64,000 nt of DNA from Opitutaceae bacterium (lineage in GTDB: Bacteria; Verrucomicrobiota; Verrucomicrobiia; Opitutales; Opitutaceae), in the NCBI GenBank assembly GCA_041395105.1, contig JAWLBB010000011.1, forward strand, positions 1 through 64,000. The letters run 5' to 3'. How positions within the stretch are numbered: position 1 is the first letter of the stretch; the number at the start of each line of letters is the position of its first letter. Shown here in pieces: positions 51,313 through 60,400 of the stretch. Position numbers and translations under genes: made by a program. Under the pieces are notes generated by a model, which was not told where the DNA came from, made no database searches, and saw only the letters and a list, made by a program, of their open reading frames with translations.

Positions 51313-52923
51313 ATGTCATCCATCATCCTTTTGCGAAGCGAAAACAACCGCCTTCGGGGTCGGGCTTTCCTGTCCCATCAAGGCCGGATCTTCCAACGCG
51401 AATTGGTGCCGAGGAGCGATCCGGGATCCACGCTGGCAGCCGAGACGCCCGATGTCATCATCGCAGCCTGGTTCTCCGCCGCTGATGATCTCGATGGATT
51501 CCTCCGCGGCCTGTGCACTTCCCAATCCAATACTCCCGTCTACCTGGTTGCCGAGAATCTCAGCCCCGACGAAGTGATCAGTGCCGTGCGGGCGGGGGCA
51601 AGAGACGTGTTCCTCCTGCCGCTCAATCCGCAGGAGATCCTGAATCGTCTGAGCATGGATGCCCGGGCCATCTCGAGTGAAGCCGGGATTGATCCCGGTG
51701 AATGGGAACGCTGCTGCCGATTCCTCCAGCCCGAATCCGAATCGGAAATCGATACCTCCGGCCCGGAGAATCCGCTCGAAGACGCCCTGATAAGAATCGA
51801 ATCCGAGCGGCAGGAACTCGAACTCGAGCGCCAGCTTCTCAAAGAGGAATGGGAACAGGTCAGGGAACTCCAGGTCACCGCCGGCCCCGCGGAAGTCTCA
51901 GACGAAGCGAAACGGGAACTCGAACGCCGGGCGAGCGAGCTGGAGGATCAACGCTACGATTTTGAGGAGCAGAAAATCTTCCTGATGGATGCCCAGCGTG
52001 AGGTCGAGGCGGCAAGGCTCGCCTGGGAGGAAGAGCGCCGGGCGCTGGAAAGCTCCAATGAGGAACTGCGGACGAAACTCGAGGCCCTCCAGCAGGGCCA
52101 GCCGAACGGCAAGCGGAGTGGGGCCACTCCCGGGCCGGACGGCAAATGGCTGCGCTCGTCCATCGGATCACTGCCCCTGAGCAAGGGAGACCGCCGCGCC
52201 AACGGGACTTCGTCATCCGATGTGCGCGAACTGAACGAACGCCTGAATGCGGCCAACGAGGCCCGTCGCGGGCTCGAAGCCGAATTGGAAGAGATTTCCC
52301 GCACGGCCGCACAGGCGCGGGCCAGCCAGGTCGAACTTGAACAAGAAGTGGCCGATCTGCGCGCCCGGTACGAACGGACCGGCGAGGGCGGCCTCGCATC
52401 AGGTGGATCACTCATCGACCGGCTTGAGCGACTGGCTGAATCCCTCGCAGCCCGTCGTCTGGATCTGGAAGAAATCTGCTCACGACGATCCACTCTCCAG
52501 CTTCAGATCGAGACCCTGTCGGCGGAATTGTCCGGACAGGAAATCACCGAGTCCCTGACACCCGCACATCTCCAGCATATCCGGGAGGTGAAGAACCAGC
52601 GGCGGGAACTCCAGGATTCCGAAGCCGCCCTGGCCGTCGAACAATCGCGACTCACCGAAGATCTGGAGCGGGACGAACGCGAATTGCTGATGATCGAGTC
52701 CTGGGTCGAAGAACTCGATGGAGCCCGTGAACGGATCGAAGCGCTCAAGCGATCCCATGCGAAAACGATTTCCGAACCTGACACGGCTTTTCAATCCGAG
52801 CCCGTGATGGAAGCCGGATCCTTCGAGCCGCCCGTCATCGCCGACCCGGTTCCAGAAAAGGGACGCGGCCGCAGTCGCAAAGGCGGTCTCTCACGACGGT
52901 TCGCCTTAAGGGGAATGGCCTGA
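51313..52923 (+). CDS. Pseudo-receiver plus long coiled-coil protein
   Basis: A 536-aa protein from the ATG at 51313; the 17 residues back to 51262 look non-coding. Residues 1-115 resemble a receiver (LSPDEVISAVRAGARDVFLLPLNPQEIL is the alpha4-beta5-alpha5 region), but the phosphorylation site is PDVIIAAWFSAADD with no Asp in place. Similar non-phosphorylatable receivers occur in CpaE-type proteins. Residues 150-490 are coiled coil with Glu/Arg/Leu heptads. The last 45 residues are Pro/Arg-rich. Likely a scaffold. Tail-to-tail with the TPR-PAS gene, 2 bp apart. Confidence 0.68.
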   Translation: MSSIILLRSENNRLRGRAFLSHQGRIFQRELVPRSDPGSTLAAETPDVIIAAWFSAADDLDGFLRGLCTSQSNTPVYLVAENLSPDEVISAVRAGARDVFLLPLNPQEILNRLSMDARAISSEAGIDPGEWERCCRFLQPESESEIDTSGPENPLEDALIRIESERQELELERQLLKEEWEQVRELQVTAGPAEVSDEAKRELERRASELEDQRYDFEEQKIFLMDAQREVEAARLAWEEERRALESSNEELRTKLEALQQGQPNGKRSGATPGPDGKWLRSSIGSLPLSKGDRRANGTSSSDVRELNERLNAANEARRGLEAELEEISRTAAQARASQVELEQEVADLRARYERTGEGGLASGGSLIDRLERLAESLAARRLDLEEICSRRSTLQLQIETLSAELSGQEITESLTPAHLQHIREVKNQRRELQDSEAALAVEQSRLTEDLERDERELLMIESWVEELDGARERIEALKRSHAKTISEPDTAFQSEPVMEAGSFEPPVIADPVPEKGRGRSRKGGLSRRFALRGMA

Positions 52924-52925
52924 GG

Positions 52926-55319
52926 TCAGGACCGTCCGATCTTGCCGCACCGGTCGAGCTCCTCACGGAGGGCCGACAGGCTGACGGGTCGGACGAGAAC
53001 ACCATCCGCTCCGGCCTCCGCCGGGCGTTCACCCGATTCGTGATCGTCGTCGACGATACAGATGATCGGCAAGGATGTTCCCTGATCGAACCCACGGACC
53101 GTGCCGATCCAATCGGAGATATTCCGTCGCTTCGCATCCGGGTCAAGAACCAGCAGATCGAATGACTTACCGGCCATCGCTTTCTCCAGCTCATCTTCAT
53201 CGCGAACAAACGAAACCGTGCAGTTCAGTGCGTTGAGCAGGTGCTCAAGAACCTTTCGATTGACCGGCAGGTCCACCACCCCGACAACCCGCCTCCCAAG
53301 CGGCCCGGCGACGGAACGGACCGGGCGGGTTTCAGATTCGGAGTTGGCCCGGTCATCAATGACCGAGGGCTTCCCACCATCGCCATCGCCATCGCCATCG
53401 CCAAGGGGATGGTACTCCATCACGGCGACGAAGTTGACGATTTCCCCGACTTCATTGATGACGGGGGAGATGGTGGCCTCCTCCTGATAAAGGGAGCCAT
53501 CCTTGCGGCAATTGACAAAGCACCCCCGCCAGACCCGTCCGGTCAGAATGGTGCTCCAGAGACGTTTGTAGAAGTCACGGCCGTGATGCCCGGATTGAAA
53601 GATCCTGGGATTTGCGCCCCTGATATCATCGAGAGTGAAACCGCTCACCTCGGTAAACCGAGGATTGACGTAGGTGATGGCTCCGTCCCGATCCGTGATG
53701 AGAACGCCAGTCGGGCTCTGCTCGACCGCCCGCGAAAGTTCCCGCAATTTCATGTTGGTCAGGTGAAGTTCCCGATTCGCTTCACCGATCTTTCGACCCT
53801 GCGCCTCGACCATCTCCTTCTGGCGGACGATCTCGGCGTTTTTCTCCCGCAAGGCCTGTTCAGTACCACGCTTCAGACGATACTGACTCTGCAGAACCAT
53901 CAGGACGATGCACACCGCGACGAAGGCACCGATCAACGAATTCCGGCCCAGTTGGTTCATGCGGTTCTCCTGGGCGAGCAGGGCGATCTGTTGTTCACTG
54001 CGTTCGATCGTCAGCTGTTGCAGTTCACGCTCCAGTTGGAGCATCTCGATTTCCTGTTCCTTCCGGTCGAACTTGTAGCTCGCCTCCAGCTCAGCCATCC
54101 GATTCCCGATTTCGCGGCTGGCAATCAACTGCTCAATCCGCCGGGATTCCTGCAGAGAGGCATAGGCTTCGGCGAAGAGCCCCTGGTTCGCCTGGACTTC
54201 GGAAAGGTTCCCATGGAGCTCCCGGAGCAATCCCCGGTCTCCGGCCCGTAACGCCTGATCAATCCCTTCGTTCAGGGCGTCCGAGGCCGCTTCAAGATTC
54301 CCAAGGCGGAATTGAGCGATCCCGAGATGCAGAAGCGAGAATGCCAGCCCCCGCGGCAGGCCGAGAGATCGGTTGATGGCGAGTGCCTCTTCGCTGAAAC
54401 GCAGTGCCTCCTCGTGCCGCCCCAGCCGGTTGTAGACAAGCCCGGCATGGGCGAGTGAGACGGCGATCCCTTCGGGCCGGGCCATCTGCCGTTCAAGCTC
54501 GAGCGATGCGAGGTGAAGCCGAAGCGCTTCATCCAGTTCCCCCTGCTCGCGCTTGGCCCGGCCAAGATTGTCGAGGACATCGGCCAGACCCGGAAGCTCT
54601 CCCGACTTCTCGTAGATCGCCCGCGCTCTCTCGAGATCCGCCACCGACTTCCCATAGTCGCCCATTTCAAAGCGGACAATCGCCAGGTTGTTCAGGGTGC
54701 CGGCTGCCGATTGGTCGTCGCCGATCTCCTCCTTCAATCGAAGGCTTTCCAGATAGTAGGCCAATGCCTGCGCATACTGCCCGGTCTGGGAGTGAATCAG
54801 GCCGATATTGTTCAAGGTCTTTGCGATCTCCGACTGATCCCCCAGGCTTCTTCGGATGCTCAGTGAGTCTTCGGCCAATCGGAGTGCTCCCTCGACCTGT
54901 CCCTCGCCCAGCAGGACCCCGACCATTTCGTTCAGAGCCGATGCAGTAAGTTGCGAATCATCGATGGACTCGGCCAATTCCCGTGCCCGGCTCGCCTCGA
55001 GCCTGGCCCGGGAAAGGTCGCCTTGTTCCCTGGCCAGAGCCGCGATCTGGAGACGCAGGGCGGCCTCGATCGCCGGATCCCCCGCGGACGGCGACTCAAG
55101 CAATGACAACCCGAGTGTCATGGCCTCGACGGGATCGGTCTCCATCAGGGAGACGAGCCGCTCCATTTCCAAGCGGATGGGAACCTCCGGCCGGTCGTCC
55201 ACGACAGCCGCGGAACACGACAGACCAGCCAGGCCCAACAGCAGCGCCTTCCCTGCAAGACGAAACCACCCCCCGCTGGGTCGGAAACCATGACCGCCGA
55301 TCGTGCCCGGACTTTCCAT
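52926..55319 (-). CDS. TPR-PAS-receiver membrane signalling protein without a kinase domain
   Basis: A 797-aa protein. A signal peptide (to about residue 38) is followed by about nine TPR repeats (60-420, e.g. KTLNNIGLIHSQTGQYAQALAYYLESLRLKEEIGD), a membrane helix (IGAFVAVCIVLMVLQ, about 457-475), a coiled coil, a PAS domain (about 530-650, SPTGVLITDRDGAITYVNPRFTEVSGF) and a C-terminal receiver (about 680-795) with phospho-Asp in LLVLDPDAKR but only one Asp in the acidic pocket (VVDLPVN). No kinase, cyclase or methyl-accepting output. A (GGCGAT)-type hexamer repeat encoding GDGDGDG lies between PAS and receiver. Divergent from a LuxR-type regulator. Confidence 0.78.
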   Translation of the reverse strand: MESPGTIGGHGFRPSGGWFRLAGKALLLGLAGLSCSAAVVDDRPEVPIRLEMERLVSLMETDPVEAMTLGLSLLESPSAGDPAIEAALRLQIAALAREQGDLSRARLEASRARELAESIDDSQLTASALNEMVGVLLGEGQVEGALRLAEDSLSIRRSLGDQSEIAKTLNNIGLIHSQTGQYAQALAYYLESLRLKEEIGDDQSAAGTLNNLAIVRFEMGDYGKSVADLERARAIYEKSGELPGLADVLDNLGRAKREQGELDEALRLHLASLELERQMARPEGIAVSLAHAGLVYNRLGRHEEALRFSEEALAINRSLGLPRGLAFSLLHLGIAQFRLGNLEAASDALNEGIDQALRAGDRGLLRELHGNLSEVQANQGLFAEAYASLQESRRIEQLIASREIGNRMAELEASYKFDRKEQEIEMLQLERELQQLTIERSEQQIALLAQENRMNQLGRNSLIGAFVAVCIVLMVLQSQYRLKRGTEQALREKNAEIVRQKEMVEAQGRKIGEANRELHLTNMKLRELSRAVEQSPTGVLITDRDGAITYVNPRFTEVSGFTLDDIRGANPRIFQSGHHGRDFYKRLWSTILTGRVWRGCFVNCRKDGSLYQEEATISPVINEVGEIVNFVAVMEYHPLGDGDGDGDGGKPSVIDDRANSESETRPVRSVAGPLGRRVVGVVDLPVNRKVLEHLLNALNCTVSFVRDEDELEKAMAGKSFDLLVLDPDAKRRNISDWIGTVRGFDQGTSLPIICIVDDDHESGERPAEAGADGVLVRPVSLSALREELDRCGKIGRS
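53379..53403. repeat. Hexanucleotide tandem repeat (ATCGCC x4)
   Basis: About four copies of ATCGCC on the plus strand inside the TPR-PAS gene, encoding alternating Gly-Asp between PAS and receiver domains. Because the unit is 6 bp, copy changes would alter linker length without shifting frame. Confidence 0.7.
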
Positions 55320-55549
55320 ATATTCAGCTCCCTCAGGAGGCGCCCCATGTTCACCATTGCCCGAGGCATGGCAATACCGGATACCCGGCAGGTCGAACCG
55401 TCATCAGCGCGGTCCAGGCAAGCCCGGATCCCCGCCGGCCGGGCCAATTCCTGGCTTTCATCCCACTCCGGATTCTGCTAAAGACCCTCCCTGCTGCGGA
55501 CGCCTGGCGCGTTCCTGCAGTCCTGCCCTCGTCCCCGACGTCGATCCGT

Positions 55550-56272
55550 ATGCTCAGTTCAGAAAACGCGACAACGAACCCCTCCCGCTGGAATCTGCTC
55601 GTGGCGGAAGATCACCTGATGGTTCGCGAGGGCTTGATCGCCCTTCTTGAACAAGACAAACGGATCGTGGTGGTCGCTCGTGCCTCTTCAGCCTCCGAGG
55701 TCAAACAGCAGCTGCGCCGGCACCCCGTTGATCTCCTTCTCCTTGATCTGATGCTCGGTGACTCGGACGGTGTCACCCTGATCAAGGACCTCCTCGGCGA
55801 GTTCGCGGGCCTCCGCGTTCTCGTCATTTCGGCCCATAATGATCCTCTCTTTGCCGAGCGCTCGCTCAAGGCCGGAGCCCTCGGCTTCATCACCAAGGAC
55901 GAGCCGGCGAACTCCATCTTCAGCGCAATCGAATCGGTCATGGATGGACGTTTTGCCATGACCGAAAATCTGGCCGCCTCCATCCTGAAGCGACGGCTGA
56001 AGAGCCCTTCGCAAGGCGGTGAGTTGGATATCTCAAGCCTCTCGGATCGCGAACTCCACGTGTTCACTCTGCTTGGGAAGGGCCTGACCAGCCGGAAGAT
56101 CTCCGTCCAGCTCAAGGTCAGCATCAAGACGGTCGACGCCCATCGCGAGCATATCAAGAGCAAGCTGATGATCGAGGACTCGGCCCATCTCGTCCGTCAC
56201 GCCGTCCTCTGGGTCCAGCAACAGGAGCCCTCTCGATCCGCCGCCTACTCACGGGCTTCCCGAGGGCATTGA
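55550..56272 (+). CDS. NarL/LuxR-type response regulator
   Basis: 240 aa from the ATG at 55550; the longer frame upstream overlaps the divergent gene. Residues about 15-130 are a complete receiver (VAEDH, LLLDLMLGDSDG with the phospho-Asp, ISAH, TKDEP with Lys). Residues about 160-225 are a LuxR helix-turn-helix (LSDRELHVFTLLGKGLTSRKISVQLKVSIKTVDAHREHIKSKL). It stands divergent from the TPR-PAS-receiver gene, a likely partner. Target genes unknown. Confidence 0.88.
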   Translation: MLSSENATTNPSRWNLLVAEDHLMVREGLIALLEQDKRIVVVARASSASEVKQQLRRHPVDLLLLDLMLGDSDGVTLIKDLLGEFAGLRVLVISAHNDPLFAERSLKAGALGFITKDEPANSIFSAIESVMDGRFAMTENLAASILKRRLKSPSQGGELDISSLSDRELHVFTLLGKGLTSRKISVQLKVSIKTVDAHREHIKSKLMIEDSAHLVRHAVLWVQQQEPSRSAAYSRASRGH

Positions 56273-56283
56273 GGACGACCGCC

Positions 56284-56517
56284 TCAACGCTTGGGTCCTG
56301 CCCGAAAGAACCGCCGACCCTTGCTCAAGCCCAGACCTTGCGCCGCCTTGACCCGCAGGGGGTCGGCCCGCTGGCCCGCAGTGTCAATCGTCGCGGACTC
56401 CCGGCCCCGGGGAAAGTAACGGCTCAGTTCACCCTCGCCCACACCCCGAAGATCATTGATCTTCTTCGGCAGTTTCTCCGCGGGAAACGGAGTCGGTTTG
56501 GGAAGTTTCTTGCTCAT
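56284..56517 (-). CDS. Possible small basic protein
   Basis: A 77-aa minus-strand ORF from the ATG at 56517 (MSKKLPKPTPFPAEKLPKK), strongly basic, with KKINDLRGVGEGELSRYFPRG in the centre. The only argument is composition more protein-like than surrounding shadows and a fitting start. No domain recognised. It could be spurious. Confidence 0.35.
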   Translation of the reverse strand: MSKKLPKPTPFPAEKLPKKINDLRGVGEGELSRYFPRGRESATIDTAGQRADPLRVKAAQGLGLSKGRRFFRAGPKR

Positions 56518-56621
56518 TTTCTGTGACCGGAAGCGCCGGCGGGGTGCGAATCGGGATTCAACAGGCATCTCAACCCAACATGGCCAGAAATCGAGTTTTG
56601 TCGCCGAAAGCGCTCAGATTT

Positions 56622-56650
56622 TACATCGGGGTAACAAATCTCTACATCGG
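56622..56650 (+). promoter_or_regulatory. Direct repeat upstream of the P-type ATPase gene
   Basis: TACATCGG occurs at 56622-56629 and 56643-56650, 21 bp apart start to start, which is two helical turns on one DNA face. Followed by CATAAT (56674-56679), a -10-like hexamer without an evident -35. A candidate binding site for a regulator of the metal locus. Confidence 0.4.
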
Positions 56651-56811
56651 CCGGCTCCGCCTATCATTTAGGCCATAATCACCCGAGGTTGTGCTCCGCT
56701 TCAGATCAACCGTCCAAACAACCCGGAACACTCCGGGAACGACCGGCTGTTTCGACCGTCCGCCCAAGCCGGATCTTGTCGTGATGCCTGTCCTCTGCGA
56801 CAGTCCTGCCC

Positions 56812-58878
56812 ATGGCCGAACCCGCGCCGTCTGAAACGACCACCGCTCTCTCGACGGAACCGGTCTATATGGGCCTGCCGTCCGAAGCCGTCCTTCGTCC
56901 CCGGTTCTACCTGGCGCTGGCCCTCACCCTTCCCGTCTTCGCCCTCGCCATGGGCCCGATGATTCCCGGACTCGACCTCGATTCATGGATCAACCCGCAT
57001 CTTTCACCCTGGATCCAGTTCATCCTGACCACCCCCGTCTTTTTCTGGTGCGGCTGGTTTTTCATCCGCCGCTTTGTCCGTTCGACCCTCGAACGAGACA
57101 CCAATATGTTTACCCTGATCATTCCGGGGATCGGGGCAGCCTACTTCTACAGCGCCTTCGCCGTCATCTTTCCCGACTGGCTTCCCGATGCGCTGGCCGA
57201 CGACGGCCATCCCCCGCTCTATTTCGAAGCGACCGCGATGATCGTGACCATCGTCCTGATCGGACAGATTCTCGAACAGCGCACCCACGCACGAACCGAA
57301 GAGGCCATCCGGTCGCTTGTCCAACTGGCGCCGCGCACCGCAACCCGAATTGCGGCCAACGGCGCGGAGGAGGATGTCGCGATTGATCGGATCCTGCGGG
57401 GAGACCGGCTCCGGGTTCGCCCCGGAGAGACGGTTCCCGTCGACGGGACGATTGAGGAAGGCGGCAGCGCGCTGGACGAATCCATGATCACCGGCGAGTC
57501 CGTTCCCATCGACAAGAGCCGCGGAGATCCCGTGCTCGGCGGGACAGGAAACACTCAGGGCGCCTTCATCATGCGGGCTGAACGGGTCGGATCCGAGACT
57601 ATCCTTGCCCGGATCATCGAACTGGTCAAGACCGCCCAGGAAACCGAACCGCCCATCCAGCGTCTGGCCGATCGCGTCTCCGGCATCTTCGTGCCCGTCG
57701 TCCTCGCCATCAGCGTTCTCACCTTCATCACATGGTATGCGATCGGACCCGAGCCCTCCTTCACCTATGCGCTGGTCAATGCGGTCGCCGTCCTCGTCAT
57801 CGCCTGTCCCTGCGCCCTCGGCCTGGCGACCCCGGTCTCGATCGTGACCGGGATCGGACGAGGCGCCCAGGCCGGTATTCTTGTCCGCGACGCCGAGGCC
57901 CTTGAACGCCTCCAATCGGTCAATACGATTCTCCTCGACAAGACCGGAACCCTGACCGAAGGAAGGCCGGGCGTGGATAGTCTTCATCCCGTCAACGGGA
58001 TCAGCGAAGAGACCCTCCTGAGCGCCGCCGCCGCCGCCGAACTCGGAAGCGAACATCCCCTTGCCCGCGCCCTGGTCCGGGAAGCCCGCAATCGTGACCT
58101 CCAACTGACCCCGGCGGATCAATTCGAAGCGGTCACGGGAGGCGGAGTTCGCGCGACCACCGGTCCGGACTCGGCCCGGGTGGGACGGCCGGACTTTGTG
58201 ATCAATGATGCCGGAGTTGATCCAGGTCAGGCGGCCGCGCTCATCGATACGATCGACCCGGCCGGCAAAACCATCATCCTGGTGGCACGCAATCATGAAC
58301 TCCTCGGGGCGATAGCCCTGACGGATCGGATACGCGAGACCGCGGAATCAGCCGTCCGAGAGCTTCACCGGCTCGGAATCCGGGTCGGCATGGTCACCGG
58401 CGACAACCAGGGTACGGCCGATGCCGTGGCCAGGGCGCTTGGCATTGATCTTGTTCATGCGAACGTCCGACCGGAGGACAAGCAGCGGATTGTCCGTGAG
58501 CACGCCGAGCGGGGGGAATTGACCGCGTTCTGCGGTGACGGGATCAATGATGCACCGGCTCTCGCGGCCGCCCATGTCGGGATCGCCATGGGAACCGGAA
58601 CCGATGTGGCCATCGACAGTGCCGGACTCATCCTGGTCAAGGGTGACCTCCAGGCCCTCGTCCGGGCCGTTCATCTGAGCCGGGCCGTTCTCCGCAACAT
58701 CAAGCAGAATCTCTTTTTCGCCTTCTGCTACAACAGCCTGGGAATTCCGGTGGCCGCCGGTCTGCTCTATCCAATCCACGGCATCCTGCTCAACCCGATG
58801 ATCGCCGGAGTCGCCATGGCCCTGAGCTCGATCTCCGTCGTCTCCAACGCCCTCAGGCTCAAATCGCTCAAACTCTGA
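56812..58878 (+). CDS. Cu+/Ag+-type P1B heavy-metal ATPase without N-terminal metal-binding domain
   Basis: A 688-aa P-type ATPase. The CPC ion-binding motif (332-334, ACPCALGLATPVS), TGES (228-231), the phosphorylated D376 in DKTGT, the SEHPLA motif and GDGINDAPALAAAHVGIAMG are all intact. YN in helix 7 (CYNSLGIP) and MALSS in helix 8 mark the P1B-1 monovalent copper/silver exporters. The protein begins with a 25-residue polar leader and no HMA (CxxC) domain, which most CopA proteins have. Pumps cytoplasmic copper outward. Stands upstream of the CnrYXH-like genes in the same direction. Confidence 0.92.
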   Translation: MAEPAPSETTTALSTEPVYMGLPSEAVLRPRFYLALALTLPVFALAMGPMIPGLDLDSWINPHLSPWIQFILTTPVFFWCGWFFIRRFVRSTLERDTNMFTLIIPGIGAAYFYSAFAVIFPDWLPDALADDGHPPLYFEATAMIVTIVLIGQILEQRTHARTEEAIRSLVQLAPRTATRIAANGAEEDVAIDRILRGDRLRVRPGETVPVDGTIEEGGSALDESMITGESVPIDKSRGDPVLGGTGNTQGAFIMRAERVGSETILARIIELVKTAQETEPPIQRLADRVSGIFVPVVLAISVLTFITWYAIGPEPSFTYALVNAVAVLVIACPCALGLATPVSIVTGIGRGAQAGILVRDAEALERLQSVNTILLDKTGTLTEGRPGVDSLHPVNGISEETLLSAAAAAELGSEHPLARALVREARNRDLQLTPADQFEAVTGGGVRATTGPDSARVGRPDFVINDAGVDPGQAAALIDTIDPAGKTIILVARNHELLGAIALTDRIRETAESAVRELHRLGIRVGMVTGDNQGTADAVARALGIDLVHANVRPEDKQRIVREHAERGELTAFCGDGINDAPALAAAHVGIAMGTGTDVAIDSAGLILVKGDLQALVRAVHLSRAVLRNIKQNLFFAFCYNSLGIPVAAGLLYPIHGILLNPMIAGVAMALSSISVVSNALRLKSLKL

Positions 58879-59010
58879 TCGTCGGAAACCCGAAAACGCA
58901 TCGGCCACTCGAAAGAATCCGAGGGAGAATCAGTCCTGCCCGCGTTGAACAGAAAGCCGGGGTCGAACCCACCTCCCATCGACCGACTGAACCACCATCC
59001 ATTCCTTCCC

Positions 59011-59370
59011 ATGAATCAAGAGCCGATTGACGAGTTGCTTGGACGTCTCCGCCTCGCCCCGCGACCCGCCGCCCCCGATCTTCGTCGAGAGGTTCGAGCA
59101 GCCATTCGCCATCGCCGGGCGGCGTCCCGGTCGCCGGAAGCGGGGCTGGCCCTCTTTCCCTGGAAGGGATTGCTCGGGAAACCGTGGATCGCGGCCGCCA
59201 CCGTCGCCGTCGCCCTCGTCATAGGATCCCTCCCCGAGGCCTTGACCCATCTGCGTTCGCAACGGGAAGCGGATGCCGTCTACGCCCGGCGCTCTCTTCA
59301 CTTCGACGTTTTCGCTCCGGTTGATCTCCTGCCCGGCGACGCGACCACGACCCGTCTTTATCCTCGCTGA
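59011..59370 (+). CDS. CnrY-like membrane protein, probable anti-sigma factor
   Basis: A 119-aa protein from the ATG at 59011; an in-frame extension to 58945 is possible. A cytoplasmic N-terminal half (IDELLGRLRLAPRPAAPDLRREVRAAIRHRR), one membrane helix (KPWIAAATVAVALVIGSL, about residues 52-70) and a short extracytoplasmic tail reproduce the layout of the CnrY anti-sigma protein. Sequence identity to CnrY is not claimed; the call rests on topology and on standing first of three genes before a CnrX-like sensor and an ECF sigma factor. Confidence 0.65.
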   Translation: MNQEPIDELLGRLRLAPRPAAPDLRREVRAAIRHRRAASRSPEAGLALFPWKGLLGKPWIAAATVAVALVIGSLPEALTHLRSQREADAVYARRSLHFDVFAPVDLLPGDATTTRLYPR

Positions 59371-59373
59371 ACC

Positions 59374-59802
59374 ATGAAACCAACCGTTTTGTTTTTCATC
59401 GTGGTCACCGGGGTCGCAGCCATTTCGGCCATCGCGACCCGCCAATGGGTCGAGCGGAAACCACCGACGGCCGAATCGGTTCATGACTGGCTCCACGCCC
59501 AACTGGACCTGACCAAAGAGCAAAGTGATGTCCTCGAGCAGATCGAGGAAAGCTACGCAAAGGAGGAAAGGCCGTTGCGGGAGGCCTATGCTGCTGCGAA
59601 TCGCGACCTGGCGGCCCTGATCCGTGAGGAAGGTGCCTACACTCCGAAGGTGGCCCTGGCGGTCGAACACGTTCACCATCAGATGGGGGAATTGCAGAAG
59701 CTCTCGATCGAGCACCTGTTCACGATGGCATCCGTGCTCGATCCCTCACAAAAGGAGAAGCTCATTCACTATGCGGAGCTGGCTTTGACCGAGTTCCATT
59801 GA
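59374..59802 (+). CDS. CnrX-like periplasmic metal sensor
   Basis: A 142-aa protein with an N-terminal membrane anchor (residues about 4-20) and an all-helical periplasmic domain of the CnrX/Spy/CpxP superfamily. The five CnrX metal ligands are all matched at identical spacing: H37, H41, E58, H114 and M118 here against H42, H46, E63, H119 and M123 in Cupriavidus metallidurans CnrX (known values). This predicts nickel or cobalt sensing and release of the sigma factor through the upstream membrane protein. Overlaps the sigma gene start by 4 bp. Confidence 0.82.
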   Translation: MKPTVLFFIVVTGVAAISAIATRQWVERKPPTAESVHDWLHAQLDLTKEQSDVLEQIEESYAKEERPLREAYAAANRDLAALIREEGAYTPKVALAVEHVHHQMGELQKLSIEHLFTMASVLDPSQKEKLIHYAELALTEFH

Positions 59803-60383
59803 TCGTGGACGACGATCTTCCTCTGCTTGAAGCCATCCGATCCGGTGACGAGGCCGCCCTCGAAACCCTGATGGAGCGTCACCAGACGCCTCTCTTTTAT
59901 TTCGTCCTGCGTTCGACCGGCGACGAAACGACCGCCCGTGAGATCGTTCAGGAGACCTTCGTCCGAACCTACTTCAAGGCTTCCTCCTTTCGTCCCCGGT
60001 CAAGAGTCAAGACCTGGATCTATTCCATCGCCCTGAACCTGTGCCGGGATGCCGGCCGCAAACGGTCCCGCCAACCGGCATTCCTCTCGCTCGATCAACC
60101 GGTTTCCGACGGCCAACCGGCCTTCGACATCCCCGACCGGAATCTCCATCCGGCTCCCGAACAGGCCGCCCTTTCGGAGGAACTGGATCAACTGCGGGAA
60201 GCGATCACCCGGTTGCCTGAGAAGCTGCGGAGTCCTCTCGTCCTCTGCCTGTTAGAGGGGCGCCCGCAGAAGGAGGTCGCAGAAATCCTCTCAACCACGC
60301 CCAAGACCATCGAACTGCGCATCCGCCGGGCGAAGAAGCGCCTCGAGCGAAGCCTGTCCCGTCTGTCAGAGCGCGCCCGCTGA
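59799..60383 (+). CDS. ECF sigma factor, CnrH-like
   Basis: A 194-aa ECF sigma factor from a TTG at 59799 coupled to the sensor stop (a GTG at 59805 is an alternative). Region 2 is at about residues 10-85 (LMERHQTPLFYFVLRSTGDETTAREIVQETFVRTY, then KTWIYSIALNLCRD) and region 4 at about 125-185 (LREAITRLPEKLRSPLVLCLLEGRPQKEVAEILSTTPKTIELRIRRAKKRL). Expected to be held inactive by the membrane protein at 59011 and freed on metal binding by the sensor. Last gene of the trio, ending beside the convergent efflux pump gene. Confidence 0.88.
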   Translation: MIVDDDLPLLEAIRSGDEAALETLMERHQTPLFYFVLRSTGDETTAREIVQETFVRTYFKASSFRPRSRVKTWIYSIALNLCRDAGRKRSRQPAFLSLDQPVSDGQPAFDIPDRNLHPAPEQAALSEELDQLREAITRLPEKLRSPLVLCLLEGRPQKEVAEILSTTPKTIELRIRRAKKRLERSLSRLSERAR

Positions 60384-60400
60384 CGAAGCGACCCGGAGAA

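Noticed and set aside
54983..55549. N-terminal extension of the LuxR-type regulator
   Set aside because: It overlaps the divergent TPR gene and is Pro/Arg-rich; the ATG at 55550 places the receiver correctly.
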